A stretch of 64,000 nt of DNA from Antarcticimicrobium sp. GTDB lineage: Bacteria > Pseudomonadota > Alphaproteobacteria > Rhodobacterales > Rhodobacteraceae. Numbering within the stretch: the stretch's first letter is position 1; the number at the start of each line of letters is the position of its first letter. The notes under the pieces were generated by a model. It did not search any database, was not told the DNA's origin, and worked only from the letters and a program-made list of their open reading frames with translations. The DNA is taken from the NCBI RefSeq assembly GCF_029212575.1, contig NZ_JARGPK010000042.1, positions 186,001 to 250,000 on the forward strand. Direction: 5' to 3'. This document shows positions 54,679-62,355 of the stretch, piece by piece. Made by a program: the position numbers and the translations under genes.

Positions 54679-55737
54679 CTACTCAGCCGGGTTGAAGCCC
54701 TCGATCAACTGGCGTAGCCCAAAGGCGGCACCGGCGAAGATCGCCAGCGAGGTGACCGGAGCGCTGATCGCCAGCAGCGAAAACGCCGACATGCCCTGGC
54801 CCACCGTGCAGCCCATCGCGATCACCGCGCCCGCGCCCATCACCCCCGCACCGATGATCTGACGCCGCAACTCACGCGGATCCTCACAAGCCTCCCAACG
54901 GAAATGCCCCTTGATCAGCGAGCCGATGAAGGCGCCCAGCCAGATGCCGCCGACCGAGCCCACCGCGAAGGAGACCGGGCGCAGGCTGCCGCTCATGGCC
55001 CAAAGAATGGATTCGCCCACGGGGGCGGAAAAACTGTGCGAGACCACCGGTAGCGCGCCGAAGCCGTGAGTGGCCACATATTGCGTGCCACCCCAGCCCG
55101 AGACGATGGCCACCCCCACCATGGCCGACCAGAACAGCGCCCGGGTGTCGCGGCGCAGCGCCGGGGCCCAGAGCGCGGCGATGACGATCGCGAGCCCCAC
55201 GACGATGCCGATGACATGCAGCGGCAGCCCGGTCAGCGCGGCGGCGTGGTGGGCCAGCCCGGGCGGCGTTTCGGTGGTGACATCGACCTGCCGGAAAAAG
55301 AAGTTGCGCAGCGGCGCCAGCGGGCCGGCCAGCACCACATAGGTGGAGACCCCCATCACCAGCACGATCACGAAGGAGCGCAGATCACCGCCGCCCAGCC
55401 GGGCGATGGCGCCATAGCCGCAGTTGCCGGCCAGGGCCATGCCATAGCCGAACATCAGCCCGCCGACGATCGAGGCCATCGGCATCCAGCGGATCGAGAG
55501 ATAGAAGCTGCGGCTTTCGTCCAGAAGCCCGGCGCCGATCAGCGCAAAGCTGCCGGTGACCGCGACGCCGACCGCCAGCGCCCACATCCGCAGCCGGGTG
55601 TCGCTGCCGCCGTATAGCGCGTCTTCGATCGCGCCCAGCGTACAAAACCGGCCCAGCCGTGCGGCCAGGCCCATCAGGATACCCCCGAAGACCCCGACCA
55701 GGGCAACCGCCTGGCTTTCGGTCAGCCATTCCGGCAT
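54679..55737 (-). CDS. soxT: SoxT-type YeeE/YedE sulfur-compound permease
   Basis: 352-residue integral membrane protein of the YeeE/YedE (TsuA) family, which moves thiosulfate or related sulfur compounds. Internal duplication is visible, each half with a conserved Cys: NCGYGAIARLGGG and MGCTVGQGMSAFS, besides RFCTLGAIED. The chosen ATG at 55737 has GGGAGG seven bases upstream. It is downstream of soxR on the minus strand. The order soxS-soxR-soxT divergent from soxVW... matches Pseudaminobacter-type sox loci. Confidence 0.88.
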   Translation of the reverse strand: MPEWLTESQAVALVGVFGGILMGLAARLGRFCTLGAIEDALYGGSDTRLRMWALAVGVAVTGSFALIGAGLLDESRSFYLSIRWMPMASIVGGLMFGYGMALAGNCGYGAIARLGGGDLRSFVIVLVMGVSTYVVLAGPLAPLRNFFFRQVDVTTETPPGLAHHAAALTGLPLHVIGIVVGLAIVIAALWAPALRRDTRALFWSAMVGVAIVSGWGGTQYVATHGFGALPVVSHSFSAPVGESILWAMSGSLRPVSFAVGSVGGIWLGAFIGSLIKGHFRWEACEDPRELRRQIIGAGVMGAGAVIAMGCTVGQGMSAFSLLAISAPVTSLAIFAGAAFGLRQLIEGFNPAE

Positions 55738-55813
55738 GTGGTTCCTCCCCATGGCGCTGTCAGCGCCGGGTGCAGCTTGTTGGAAAACGGCGCCTCCCGC
55801 AAGGGGGGCAGGA

Positions 55814-56149
55814 TCAGCCGGCGTCGCAGAACAGGTCGTAGACCACTTCCAGGAGGCGGCGCGGCTTGTCGTCGGCCAGCCGGTAAAAGATCGCCTTGCC
55901 CTCGCGCCGGGGGACAACCAGCCCTTCAAGGCGCAGCCGCGACAGCTGTTGCGAAACCGCCGCCTGGCGTGCCGACAAAAGCTCTTCCAGCTCGGTCACC
56001 GATTTCTCGCCGGTGACCAGGTGGCACAGGATCATCATCCGCCCCTCGTGGCTTATCGCCTTGAGGAAGTTGGATGCGTCGGTGGCGTTCTCGACGATCT
56101 TGTCCAGCTCTTCTTCCGACATGTCGGTGGAGAATTGCGGAAGCGCCAT
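55814..56149 (-). CDS. soxR: ArsR-family repressor of sulfur oxidation, SqrR/BigR-like
   Basis: 111-residue winged-helix repressor. The HTH is SARQAAVSQQLSRLRLEGLV (about residues 59-78). Cys42 (MILCHL) and Cys108 (YDLFCDAG) are placed like the dithiol pair of SqrR/BigR/YgaV, which forms a tetrasulfide link with persulfide and then releases DNA. So the likely signal is reactive sulfane sulfur made from thiosulfate. Ribosome site GAGGAC. Operators fitting the SqrR/BigR pattern ATTC-N8-GAAT lie before soxX and soxB, with a degenerate one between soxS and soxV. Confidence 0.92.
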   Translation of the reverse strand: MALPQFSTDMSEEELDKIVENATDASNFLKAISHEGRMMILCHLVTGEKSVTELEELLSARQAAVSQQLSRLRLEGLVVPRREGKAIFYRLADDKPRRLLEVVYDLFCDAG

Positions 56150-56241
56150 GGTTTCTGTCCTCGTGTCTGTCGCGGTCAAGGCCTTTACAGCCTGTTCGCC
56201 GTGTTGTCAGCCGTGCCGCCGGGGCACGGATCATTTTTTCG

Positions 56242-56622
56242 TTATCCGTTGCCCTCCGTCCCCGCCGGGGCGAAATCGGTATGATCGGTCAGCATCTGAT
56301 TCAGGATCGGCCAGAAGAAATCTTCGCCGGGGTAGCCCTCCATGCGGGTAATCTCCCGGCCCGCTTCGACCAGAAGGAAGGTCGGCGTAAAGGTGACGCG
56401 GCGCGAAACCTCGAGATCTTCGGGCATCTTGCGCAGGTCCACCCGGCGCAGCGGCGCGAATCGGCCCTCGTCTGTCTTGGGATAGGCCGGGGCGATTTCC
56501 TCGTTCCAGCGGGCGCACCAGGCGCAGCCGACCTGTTCGACCATGACCAGTTCGACCGCGAGCGCGGGCCCGGCCATCAACAAGGCCGCGAGAACTCCGC
56601 CAAAAACCTTCGCACGAAACAT
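56242..56622 (-). CDS. soxS: Periplasmic thioredoxin SoxS
   Basis: 126 residues with a signal peptide (cleavage after ALA, residue about 22) and a short thioredoxin domain with the active site CAWC (Cys33, Cys36) and cis-Pro region RVTFTPTFLLVEAG. In Paracoccus, SoxS keeps the SoxYZ carrier Cys reduced and thus active. It is the first gene of the minus-strand soxS-soxR-soxT unit, with a GGGGGC ribosome site. Divergent from soxV. Confidence 0.9.
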   Translation of the reverse strand: MFRAKVFGGVLAALLMAGPALAVELVMVEQVGCAWCARWNEEIAPAYPKTDEGRFAPLRRVDLRKMPEDLEVSRRVTFTPTFLLVEAGREITRMEGYPGEDFFWPILNQMLTDHTDFAPAGTEGNG

Positions 56623-56658
56623 AGCGCCCCCATTGACCCCGCATCGTTGAACAAGATA

Positions 56659-56674
56659 ATTTGAATATGTGAAT
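56659..56674 (+). promoter_or_regulatory. Candidate SoxR operator in the soxS-soxV intergenic region
   Basis: ATTT-GAATATGT-GAAT differs by one base from the ATTC-N8-GAAT pattern and reads AATTTG-N6-TGAATT as extended halves. It is 36 bp from soxS and 52 bp from soxV, so it can control both directions. Confidence 0.7.
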
Positions 56675-56726
56675 TTTACAAGCCGAAGCCCGGCACGCAT
56701 CGGGCGCGGCCCTGGGAGGGGGCATA

Positions 56727-57464
56727 ATGCTGGAAATTTCCCTGTTCGGCGCGCTGGCGGCCGGATTGCTGAGCTTTTTCACGCCCTGCATCCTGCCGAT
56801 GGTCCCCTTTTACCTGTCCTACATGGGGGGGCTCAGCATGGCCGAGTTGCGCGGCGATGGCCAGATCGCGCCGGGGGCGCAAAAGCGGCTGATCGCCTCG
56901 GCGGTGTTCTTTGCCCTGGGGGTGACCACGATCTTCATGCTGCTGGGCATGGGGGCCACCGCGCTGGGCTCCATGTTCGGGCAATACCTCGATACGCTGG
57001 CCTATGTCGCGGCGGCGATCCTTCTGGTGTTCGGGCTGCATTTCCTTGGCGTGGTCCGGGTGCCGCTGCTCTATCGCGAGGCGCGGATGGAAAGCAGCGC
57101 CGAGGCCAGCACGATTCTTGGCGCCTACCTGATGGGGCTGGCCTTCGGATTCGGCTGGACCCCCTGCGTCGGCCCGGCGCTGGCCTCGATCCTGATGATC
57201 GCCAGCGGCATGGGCGACATCTGGCGCGGCGCACTTTTGCTGTTCGTCTACGGGGCGGGGATGACAGCCCCCTTCATCGTGGCGGCGTTTTTTGCGCGGC
57301 CCTTCCTGGCCTGGGTTCAGCGGCACCGCGCCGCCTTTGGCTGGGTCGAAAAAGGCATGGGGGCAATGCTGATCGTCTTTGCTATCCTGATCGCCACGGG
57401 GGGTGTGAATCTGATCGCTGACGCGATGATTCGATGGTTCCCTGGCTTTGCCAGCGTCGGCTGA
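56727..57464 (+). CDS. soxV: SoxV, CcdA/DsbD-type thiol:disulfide transporter
   Basis: 245-residue membrane protein with six predicted helices. Paired cysteines lie in FFTPCILPM (Cys21) and GWTPCVGPA (Cys147), the CcdA hallmark. It passes reductant from cytoplasmic thioredoxin to periplasmic SoxW or SoxS. First gene of soxVWXYZABCD. Ribosome site GGGAGGGGG. Confidence 0.93.
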   Translation: MLEISLFGALAAGLLSFFTPCILPMVPFYLSYMGGLSMAELRGDGQIAPGAQKRLIASAVFFALGVTTIFMLLGMGATALGSMFGQYLDTLAYVAAAILLVFGLHFLGVVRVPLLYREARMESSAEASTILGAYLMGLAFGFGWTPCVGPALASILMIASGMGDIWRGALLLFVYGAGMTAPFIVAAFFARPFLAWVQRHRAAFGWVEKGMGAMLIVFAILIATGGVNLIADAMIRWFPGFASVG

Positions 57465-57505
57465 TGCCCCGGGTACTGATCTCAACGAGTGGAGGAGGAC
57501 TGAGA

Positions 57506-58084
57506 ATGAGACACTTTCTTGCGGCGCTGGCCGCGGTTCTGCTGGCGCTTCCCGTCGCGGCGGCCGAACTGGGCGACGATGGCCTGCACAAGGCGGACTG
57601 GTTGCGCGACACCTTCAAGGACCTGCGCGAGGATTTCGCCGAGGCCGAAGCCGAGGGCAAGCGCCTGCTGGTGATCGTCGAGCAACGCGGCTGCATCTAT
57701 TGCCGCGACATGCACGAGAACACCTTTCCCGATCCGCGTATCCAGAAACTGCTGCGCGAGACCTATTTCCCGGTTCAGCTGAACCTGCATGGCGACACCG
57801 AGATCGTCGACACCGACGGCGAGGTATTGTCGGAAAAGGCCGCGGCGCGGAAATGGAACGTGCTGTTCACCCCGACGATGATCTTCTTTCCCCCGGAACT
57901 GGACAAGAGCAAGCCGGCGACGGCGCAGGCGGTTTCGATCATGCCGGGTGCCTTCGGGCCGGGGACGACCTTCGACATGCTGACCTGGGTCGCCGAGGAG
58001 CGCTACCTTGACCAGTCGGAGGAGGATTTCCAGCGCTACCACGCGCGCATGATTCGGGAACGCGCGGACGGGAATACGGAATGA
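57506..58084 (+). CDS. soxW: Periplasmic thioredoxin SoxW
   Basis: 192 residues. A signal peptide (cleavage after VAA, residue about 20) precedes a thioredoxin domain with active site CIYC (Cys63, Cys66) in VEQRGCIYCRDMHENTF, and the cis-Pro region VLFTPTMIFFPP. SoxW receives electrons from SoxV. The start at 57506 has GGAGGAGG upstream. There is no DNA motif between it and soxV. Confidence 0.92.
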   Translation: MRHFLAALAAVLLALPVAAAELGDDGLHKADWLRDTFKDLREDFAEAEAEGKRLLVIVEQRGCIYCRDMHENTFPDPRIQKLLRETYFPVQLNLHGDTEIVDTDGEVLSEKAAARKWNVLFTPTMIFFPPELDKSKPATAQAVSIMPGAFGPGTTFDMLTWVAEERYLDQSEEDFQRYHARMIRERADGNTE

Positions 58085-58155
58085 TCCGGTGCGCCGGTGG
58101 TGCACGGGGCGAAATTTTGTAAGGTTTCCGGGGGTGGCGGGGATATTTTCAAATA

Positions 58156-58171
58156 ATTCATAATCGTGAAT
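58156..58171 (+). promoter_or_regulatory. Candidate SoxR operator upstream of soxX
   Basis: ATTC-ATAATCGT-GAAT fits ATTC-N8-GAAT exactly; extended, AATTCA-N6-TGAATT is a perfect 18-bp inverted repeat. It lies in the 182-bp soxW-soxX gap, 95 bp before soxX, so soxX onward can have its own regulated promoter. Confidence 0.75.
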
Positions 58172-58266
58172 TTGTTGTTGCGACCCCGCCTCCGGTAGCC
58201 TACGGTATGCAGACAGAAAAACGACAGATGACCGCGCCTGTCTGCGCGGCAGCGACGGGAGGAACC

Positions 58267-58740
58267 ATGAAACTTACTTATCTGACAGTGGCCGCGACCT
58301 TGGTTGCCGGCTCGGCCTTCGCGGCCGAGGTCGGCCCGAAAGAGGTCAAGTATAACGACGACACCGCGATCGAGATGTCCCTGACCGGCGTGGCTGGCGA
58401 CCCGGAAAAGGGTGCCGTGATCATGGCCACCAAGTCGAAGGGCAACTGCGTCGCCTGCCATGAGATCTCCGCGCTGAGCGCGGCCTTCCAGGGGAATGTC
58501 GGGCCGATGCTCGACGGTGCCGGGGATCGCTGGAGCGTGGGAGAGCTGCGCGGTCTGGTGGTGAATGCCAAGATGATGTTCGAGGGCTCCGTGATGCCGT
58601 CCTTCTATCAGGTCGATGGCTTCACCCGTCCGGGCAACGCCTATACCGGCAAGGCCGGACAAGAGCCGCTGGCCCCGCTGTTGTCGGCACAGGAAATCGA
58701 AGACGTTGTCGCGTTTCTGGCAACGCTGAAAGACGAATGA
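58267..58740 (+). CDS. soxX: SoxX, monohaem cytochrome c subunit of SoxAX
   Basis: 157 residues with a signal peptide (cleavage after FAA, residue about 20) and one haem c motif CVACH (Cys61, Cys64, His65). The axial Met is probably Met110 in SVMPSFY. With SoxA it forms the cytochrome that couples thiosulfate oxidatively to SoxY. Good ribosome site GGGAGGA. The 182-bp upstream gap holds a SoxR operator. Confidence 0.95.
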   Translation: MKLTYLTVAATLVAGSAFAAEVGPKEVKYNDDTAIEMSLTGVAGDPEKGAVIMATKSKGNCVACHEISALSAAFQGNVGPMLDGAGDRWSVGELRGLVVNAKMMFEGSVMPSFYQVDGFTRPGNAYTGKAGQEPLAPLLSAQEIEDVVAFLATLKDE

Positions 58741-58790
58741 CACACCGCCCGGGCCGCCCCGGGCGCTGCGAAACGTAAAGGAGAGAGCAA

Positions 58791-59207
58791 ATGGAGTTCA
58801 CACGTCGCGATACCCTGGCCATGGGCCTGGGCGCTGCGGTTCTGAGCATGGTTCCGTTCCGCGCATCTGCCGCTGTGGATGCCGCGGTCGAAGCCTTCAC
58901 CGGCGGTGCGGCGATGGCCGATACCGGAATCGACCTGACCGCGCCGGAGATTGCCGAGAACGGCAACACGGTTCCGATCGAGGTCAGCGCGCCGGGTGCC
59001 ACCGCGATCATGGTCCTGGCGGCCGGCAACCCGACCCCGGGTGTGGCCACCTTCAACTTCGGTCCGCTGGCCGGCAGCCAGAGCGCCTCGACCCGCATCC
59101 GCCTGGCCGGAACGCAGGACGTGGTCGCCATCGCCAAGATGGCCGACGGCAGCTTTGCCCGCGCGTCCTCGACCGTCAAAGTCACCATCGGGGGCTGCGG
59201 CGGCTGA
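58791..59207 (+). CDS. soxY: SoxY, sulfur carrier subunit
   Basis: 138 residues. A Tat signal (TRRDTLAMGLGA) exports it folded with SoxZ. The C-terminus is the swinging arm VTIGGCGG, whose Cys136 carries the thiosulfate-derived intermediates during the cycle. It is followed 42 nt later by soxZ. The mature protein is small and beta-rich. Confidence 0.96.
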   Translation: MEFTRRDTLAMGLGAAVLSMVPFRASAAVDAAVEAFTGGAAMADTGIDLTAPEIAENGNTVPIEVSAPGATAIMVLAAGNPTPGVATFNFGPLAGSQSASTRIRLAGTQDVVAIAKMADGSFARASSTVKVTIGGCGG

Positions 59208-59249
59208 TCGCCGCGCAGTCATCCATCCCGAGACAAGGAGAACCTGAAT

Positions 59250-59579
59250 ATGGCATCTGGTGTTAAGCCCCGCGTCAAAGCCCCGAAAAGCGCCGACGCC
59301 GGCGAAGTGGTCACGATCAAGACCCTGATCAGCCACAAGATGGAAAGCGGTCAGCGCAAGGACAGCGACGGCAACGTCATTCCGCGGTCGATCATCAACC
59401 GCTTCACCTGTGACTTCAACGGGCAGAACGTGATCGACGTTGAACTGTTTCCCGCGATCTCGACCAACCCGTATTTCGAATTCGAGGCCACCATCCCCGA
59501 AGCCGGTGACATGAAGTTCACCTGGTACGACGACGACGGATCGGTCTACGAAGAGACCAAAACGGTCGCGGTCGGCTAA
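59250..59579 (+). CDS. soxZ: SoxZ, partner of the SoxY sulfur carrier
   Basis: 109 residues without signal peptide; it is co-exported with SoxY by hitchhiking on the Tat signal. Ig-like beta-sandwich stretches include TIKTLISHKMESGQR and FTWYDDDGSVYEETK. Ribosome site AAGGAG. It provides the docking face for the other Sox enzymes on the SoxYZ dimer. Confidence 0.96.
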   Translation: MASGVKPRVKAPKSADAGEVVTIKTLISHKMESGQRKDSDGNVIPRSIINRFTCDFNGQNVIDVELFPAISTNPYFEFEATIPEAGDMKFTWYDDDGSVYEETKTVAVG

Positions 59580-59647
59580 CTATAACAAGAACCGCCCCCT
59601 GTCCCCGCTGATGCCGGGGGCGGGGTGATCCATAGGGAGGATGTTTC

Positions 59648-60499
59648 ATGAAATTCAAGGCACTGACAGTTGCGGCCCTGACGGTTGCAATGCCCGTGAT
59701 GGCGCTGGCCGGTCCGGACGACGACAAGCTTGTGATCAATGGCGAGATCGAGATCGTCACCAAGGCGGCGGCCCCGGCGCATATGGAGGAAACCGGCATC
59801 GACACGGTGATGTCGGGCTGGCATTTCCGCGCCGACGAGACCCAGGCGCTGGAAATGGACGATTTCGACAACCCGGGAATGATCTTCGTCGATCAGGCGA
59901 TCGACGCCTGGAACATGGCCGAGGGCAGCGAAGGTAAATCTTGCGCAAGCTGCCATGACGATCCGTCCAGCATGGCGGGCGTTCGCGCGGTTTATCCCAA
60001 GTGGAACGAGGCCGCTGGCGAAGTGCGCACGCTCGCGATGCAGGTCAATGACTGTCGCGTGAACAAGATGGGCGCAGACAAGTGGAAGTACGCCGGCGGC
60101 GACATGGCATCGATGGAGGCGCTGATCAGCGTCCAGTCGCGCGGCATGCCGGTGAACGTGGCGACCGACGGTCCGGTCAAGGCGGTTTGGGAGCAGGGCA
60201 AGGAGCTCTACTACACCCGCACCGGCCAGCTCGACCTTTCCTGCGCGTCCTGCCATGAGCAGAACTACGGCAACATGATCCGCGCCGACCACCTCAGCCA
60301 GGGCCAGATCAACGGGTTTCCGACGTACCGCCTGAAGAACGCCAAGCTGAACACCGTGCACGCGCGCTTCAAGGGCTGTATTCGTGATACCCGCGCCGAG
60401 ACCTACAGCCCGGGCTCGGCCGAGTTCGTGGCGCTTGAGCTCTATGTCGCCAGCCGCGGCAACGGCCTCTCGGTCGAAGGACCCTCGGTCCGCAACTGA
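59648..60499 (+). CDS. soxA: SoxA, dihaem cytochrome c subunit of SoxAX (L-cysteine S-thiosulfotransferase)
   Basis: 283 residues with a signal peptide (cleavage after ALA, residue about 21). Two haem motifs, CASCH at 99-103 and CASCH at 199-203, and the active-site Cys244 in RFKGCIRDTRAE, which in SoxA is a persulfidated haem ligand. The family variant with two haems is thus present. The product joins thiosulfate to the SoxY Cys. A terminator-like hairpin follows. Confidence 0.96.
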   Translation: MKFKALTVAALTVAMPVMALAGPDDDKLVINGEIEIVTKAAAPAHMEETGIDTVMSGWHFRADETQALEMDDFDNPGMIFVDQAIDAWNMAEGSEGKSCASCHDDPSSMAGVRAVYPKWNEAAGEVRTLAMQVNDCRVNKMGADKWKYAGGDMASMEALISVQSRGMPVNVATDGPVKAVWEQGKELYYTRTGQLDLSCASCHEQNYGNMIRADHLSQGQINGFPTYRLKNAKLNTVHARFKGCIRDTRAETYSPGSAEFVALELYVASRGNGLSVEGPSVRN

Positions 60500-60507
60500 A
60501 TCAACCC

Positions 60508-60541
60508 GACCCCGCGCAGCGAAATTTCGCCGCGCGGGGTC
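60508..60541 (+). terminator. Terminator or attenuator between soxA and soxB
   Basis: Stem GACCCCGCGC / GCGCGGGGTC around an inner palindrome GCGAAATTTCGC, then GTTTTCGC. It begins 9 nt after soxA and precedes the soxB operator. Confidence 0.7.
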
Positions 60542-60556
60542 GTTTTCGCAATAGGT

Positions 60557-60572
60557 ATTCACATATGCGAAT
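60557..60572 (-). promoter_or_regulatory. Candidate SoxR operator upstream of soxB
   Basis: ATTC-ACATATGC-GAAT fits ATTC-N8-GAAT exactly and is a 16-bp palindrome with one mismatched pair. On the minus strand ATATGTGAAT is shared with the soxV site. It lies 33 bp before soxB, after the soxA terminator. Confidence 0.7.
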
Positions 60573-60605
60573 GTGTGTACCGCAAGACACGGAAAGCTGT
60601 TTTCG

Positions 60606-62303
60606 ATGATCTCACGTCGTGATTTCCTTCAGGTTTCGATGGCGGCCTCGGCACTGGTCGGGGCGTCGGGGTTCGGCAACTGGGCGCGGCTCGCCGCGCA
60701 GCAGGCACTGACCCAGGACCAGCTGCTGCAATTCGATACGTATGGCAATATCAGCCTGATCCACATCACCGATATTCACGCGCAGCTGAAGCCGATCTAT
60801 TTCCGTGAGCCCGAGATCAACCTGGGCGTCGGCACCAACAAGGGGCAGGTGCCGCATGTCACCGGCGCCGATTTCCGCAAGCTTTACGGCATCGCCGACG
60901 GGTCGCCCTCGGCCTACGCGCTGACGCATGACGATTTCGCCGCGCTGGCCAGGGGCTATGGCCGCGTCGGCGGTCTGGACCGCATGTCCACCGTGATCAA
61001 CGCGATCCGCGCCGACCGCCCCGACGCGCTGCTGCTGGATGGCGGCGACACCTGGCACGGCTCGATGACCTGCTACAAGACCGCGGGCCAGGACATGGTC
61101 AACGTGATGAACGCGCTCAAGCCCGATGCGATGACCTTTCACTGGGAATTCACGCTTGGCAGCGAGCGGGTGAACGAGATCGTCGAGGGGCTGCCCTTCG
61201 CCGCGCTGGGCCAGAACATCTTTGACGCCGAGTGGGACGAGCCAGCCGAACTGTTCAAACCCTACAAGTTCTTCGAACGCGGCGGCGCCAAGGTCGCCGT
61301 GATCGGCCAGGCCTTTCCCTACATGCCGATCGCCAACCCGGGCTGGATGTTCCCCGAATACTCCTTTGGCATCCGTGACGAGCACATGCAGGAGATGGTC
61401 GACGAGGTGCGCGGCATGGGCGCGGACCTTGTGGTCTGCTTGTCGCACAACGGTTTTGACGTCGACAAGAAGATGGCCGGCGTGGTCAAGGGCATTGACG
61501 TGATCCTGTCGGGCCACACCCATGACGCGCTGCCCGAGCCGGTGCAGGTGGGCAGCACCTTCATCATCGCGTCCGGCTCCAACGGCAAGTTCGTCAGCCG
61601 CGTCGATCTCGACGTGCGCGACGGCCAGATGATGGGGCTGCGTCACAAGCTGATCCCGGTCTTCTCGGACGTGATCGCGCCGGACCCGGCGGTGACCAGG
61701 CTGATCGACGACCAGCGCGCGCCGTTCAAATCCGAGCTGGAAGAGGTGATCGGCCAGACCGACAGCCTGCTCTATCGCCGCGGCAACTTCAACGGCACCT
61801 GGGATGACCTGATCTGCGATGCGCTGATCTCCGAGCGCGAGGCCGACATCGCCATGTCGCCCGGCGTGCGCTGGGGGCCGTCGATCCTGCCCGGGCAGGA
61901 CATCACCCGCGAGGATATCTTCAACGTCACCTCGATGACCTACGGCCAGGCCTATCGCACCGAGATGACGGGCGAATTCATCAAGGTCGTGCTGGAGGAC
62001 GTGGGCGACAACCTGTTCAACCCCGATCCCTATTACCAGCAGGGCGGCGACATGGTGCGCGTCGGCGGCCTCGGCTTCAGGATCGACATCTCCAAGCCGC
62101 AGGGCGAGCGATTCTCCGAAATGACCCTGCTCAAGACCGGCGAGGCGATCGACCCGGCCAAGAGCTATGTCGTCGCCGGCTGGGCCTCGGTCAACGAGGG
62201 TACCGAGGGGCCGCAGATCTGGGACGTGGTGGAAAGCCACATCCGCAAGCAGGGCACCGTGAGCGTCACCCCGAACACCTCGGTCAAGGTGGTGGGGGCC
62301 TGA
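60606..62303 (+). CDS. soxB: SoxB, dimanganese thiosulfohydrolase
   Basis: 565 residues that hydrolyse the terminal sulfone of SoxY-bound intermediates to sulfate. N-terminal Tat signal (MISRRDFLQV). Metallophosphatase-like metal motifs: ITDIHAQ (Asp56, His58), GGDTWHGS, and SGHTHDALP, then a C-terminal 5'-nucleotidase-type domain. The start MISRRDF is standard; the frame continues upstream without homology. It has its own SoxR-like operator and no strong ribosome site. Confidence 0.96.
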   Translation: MISRRDFLQVSMAASALVGASGFGNWARLAAQQALTQDQLLQFDTYGNISLIHITDIHAQLKPIYFREPEINLGVGTNKGQVPHVTGADFRKLYGIADGSPSAYALTHDDFAALARGYGRVGGLDRMSTVINAIRADRPDALLLDGGDTWHGSMTCYKTAGQDMVNVMNALKPDAMTFHWEFTLGSERVNEIVEGLPFAALGQNIFDAEWDEPAELFKPYKFFERGGAKVAVIGQAFPYMPIANPGWMFPEYSFGIRDEHMQEMVDEVRGMGADLVVCLSHNGFDVDKKMAGVVKGIDVILSGHTHDALPEPVQVGSTFIIASGSNGKFVSRVDLDVRDGQMMGLRHKLIPVFSDVIAPDPAVTRLIDDQRAPFKSELEEVIGQTDSLLYRRGNFNGTWDDLICDALISEREADIAMSPGVRWGPSILPGQDITREDIFNVTSMTYGQAYRTEMTGEFIKVVLEDVGDNLFNPDPYYQQGGDMVRVGGLGFRIDISKPQGERFSEMTLLKTGEAIDPAKSYVVAGWASVNEGTEGPQIWDVVESHIRKQGTVSVTPNTSVKVVGA

Positions 62304-62355
62304 TCCCCTCCGTCCGGTCCGATCACGCCATTTGATTTCGAAGGAGGCAAAACGC

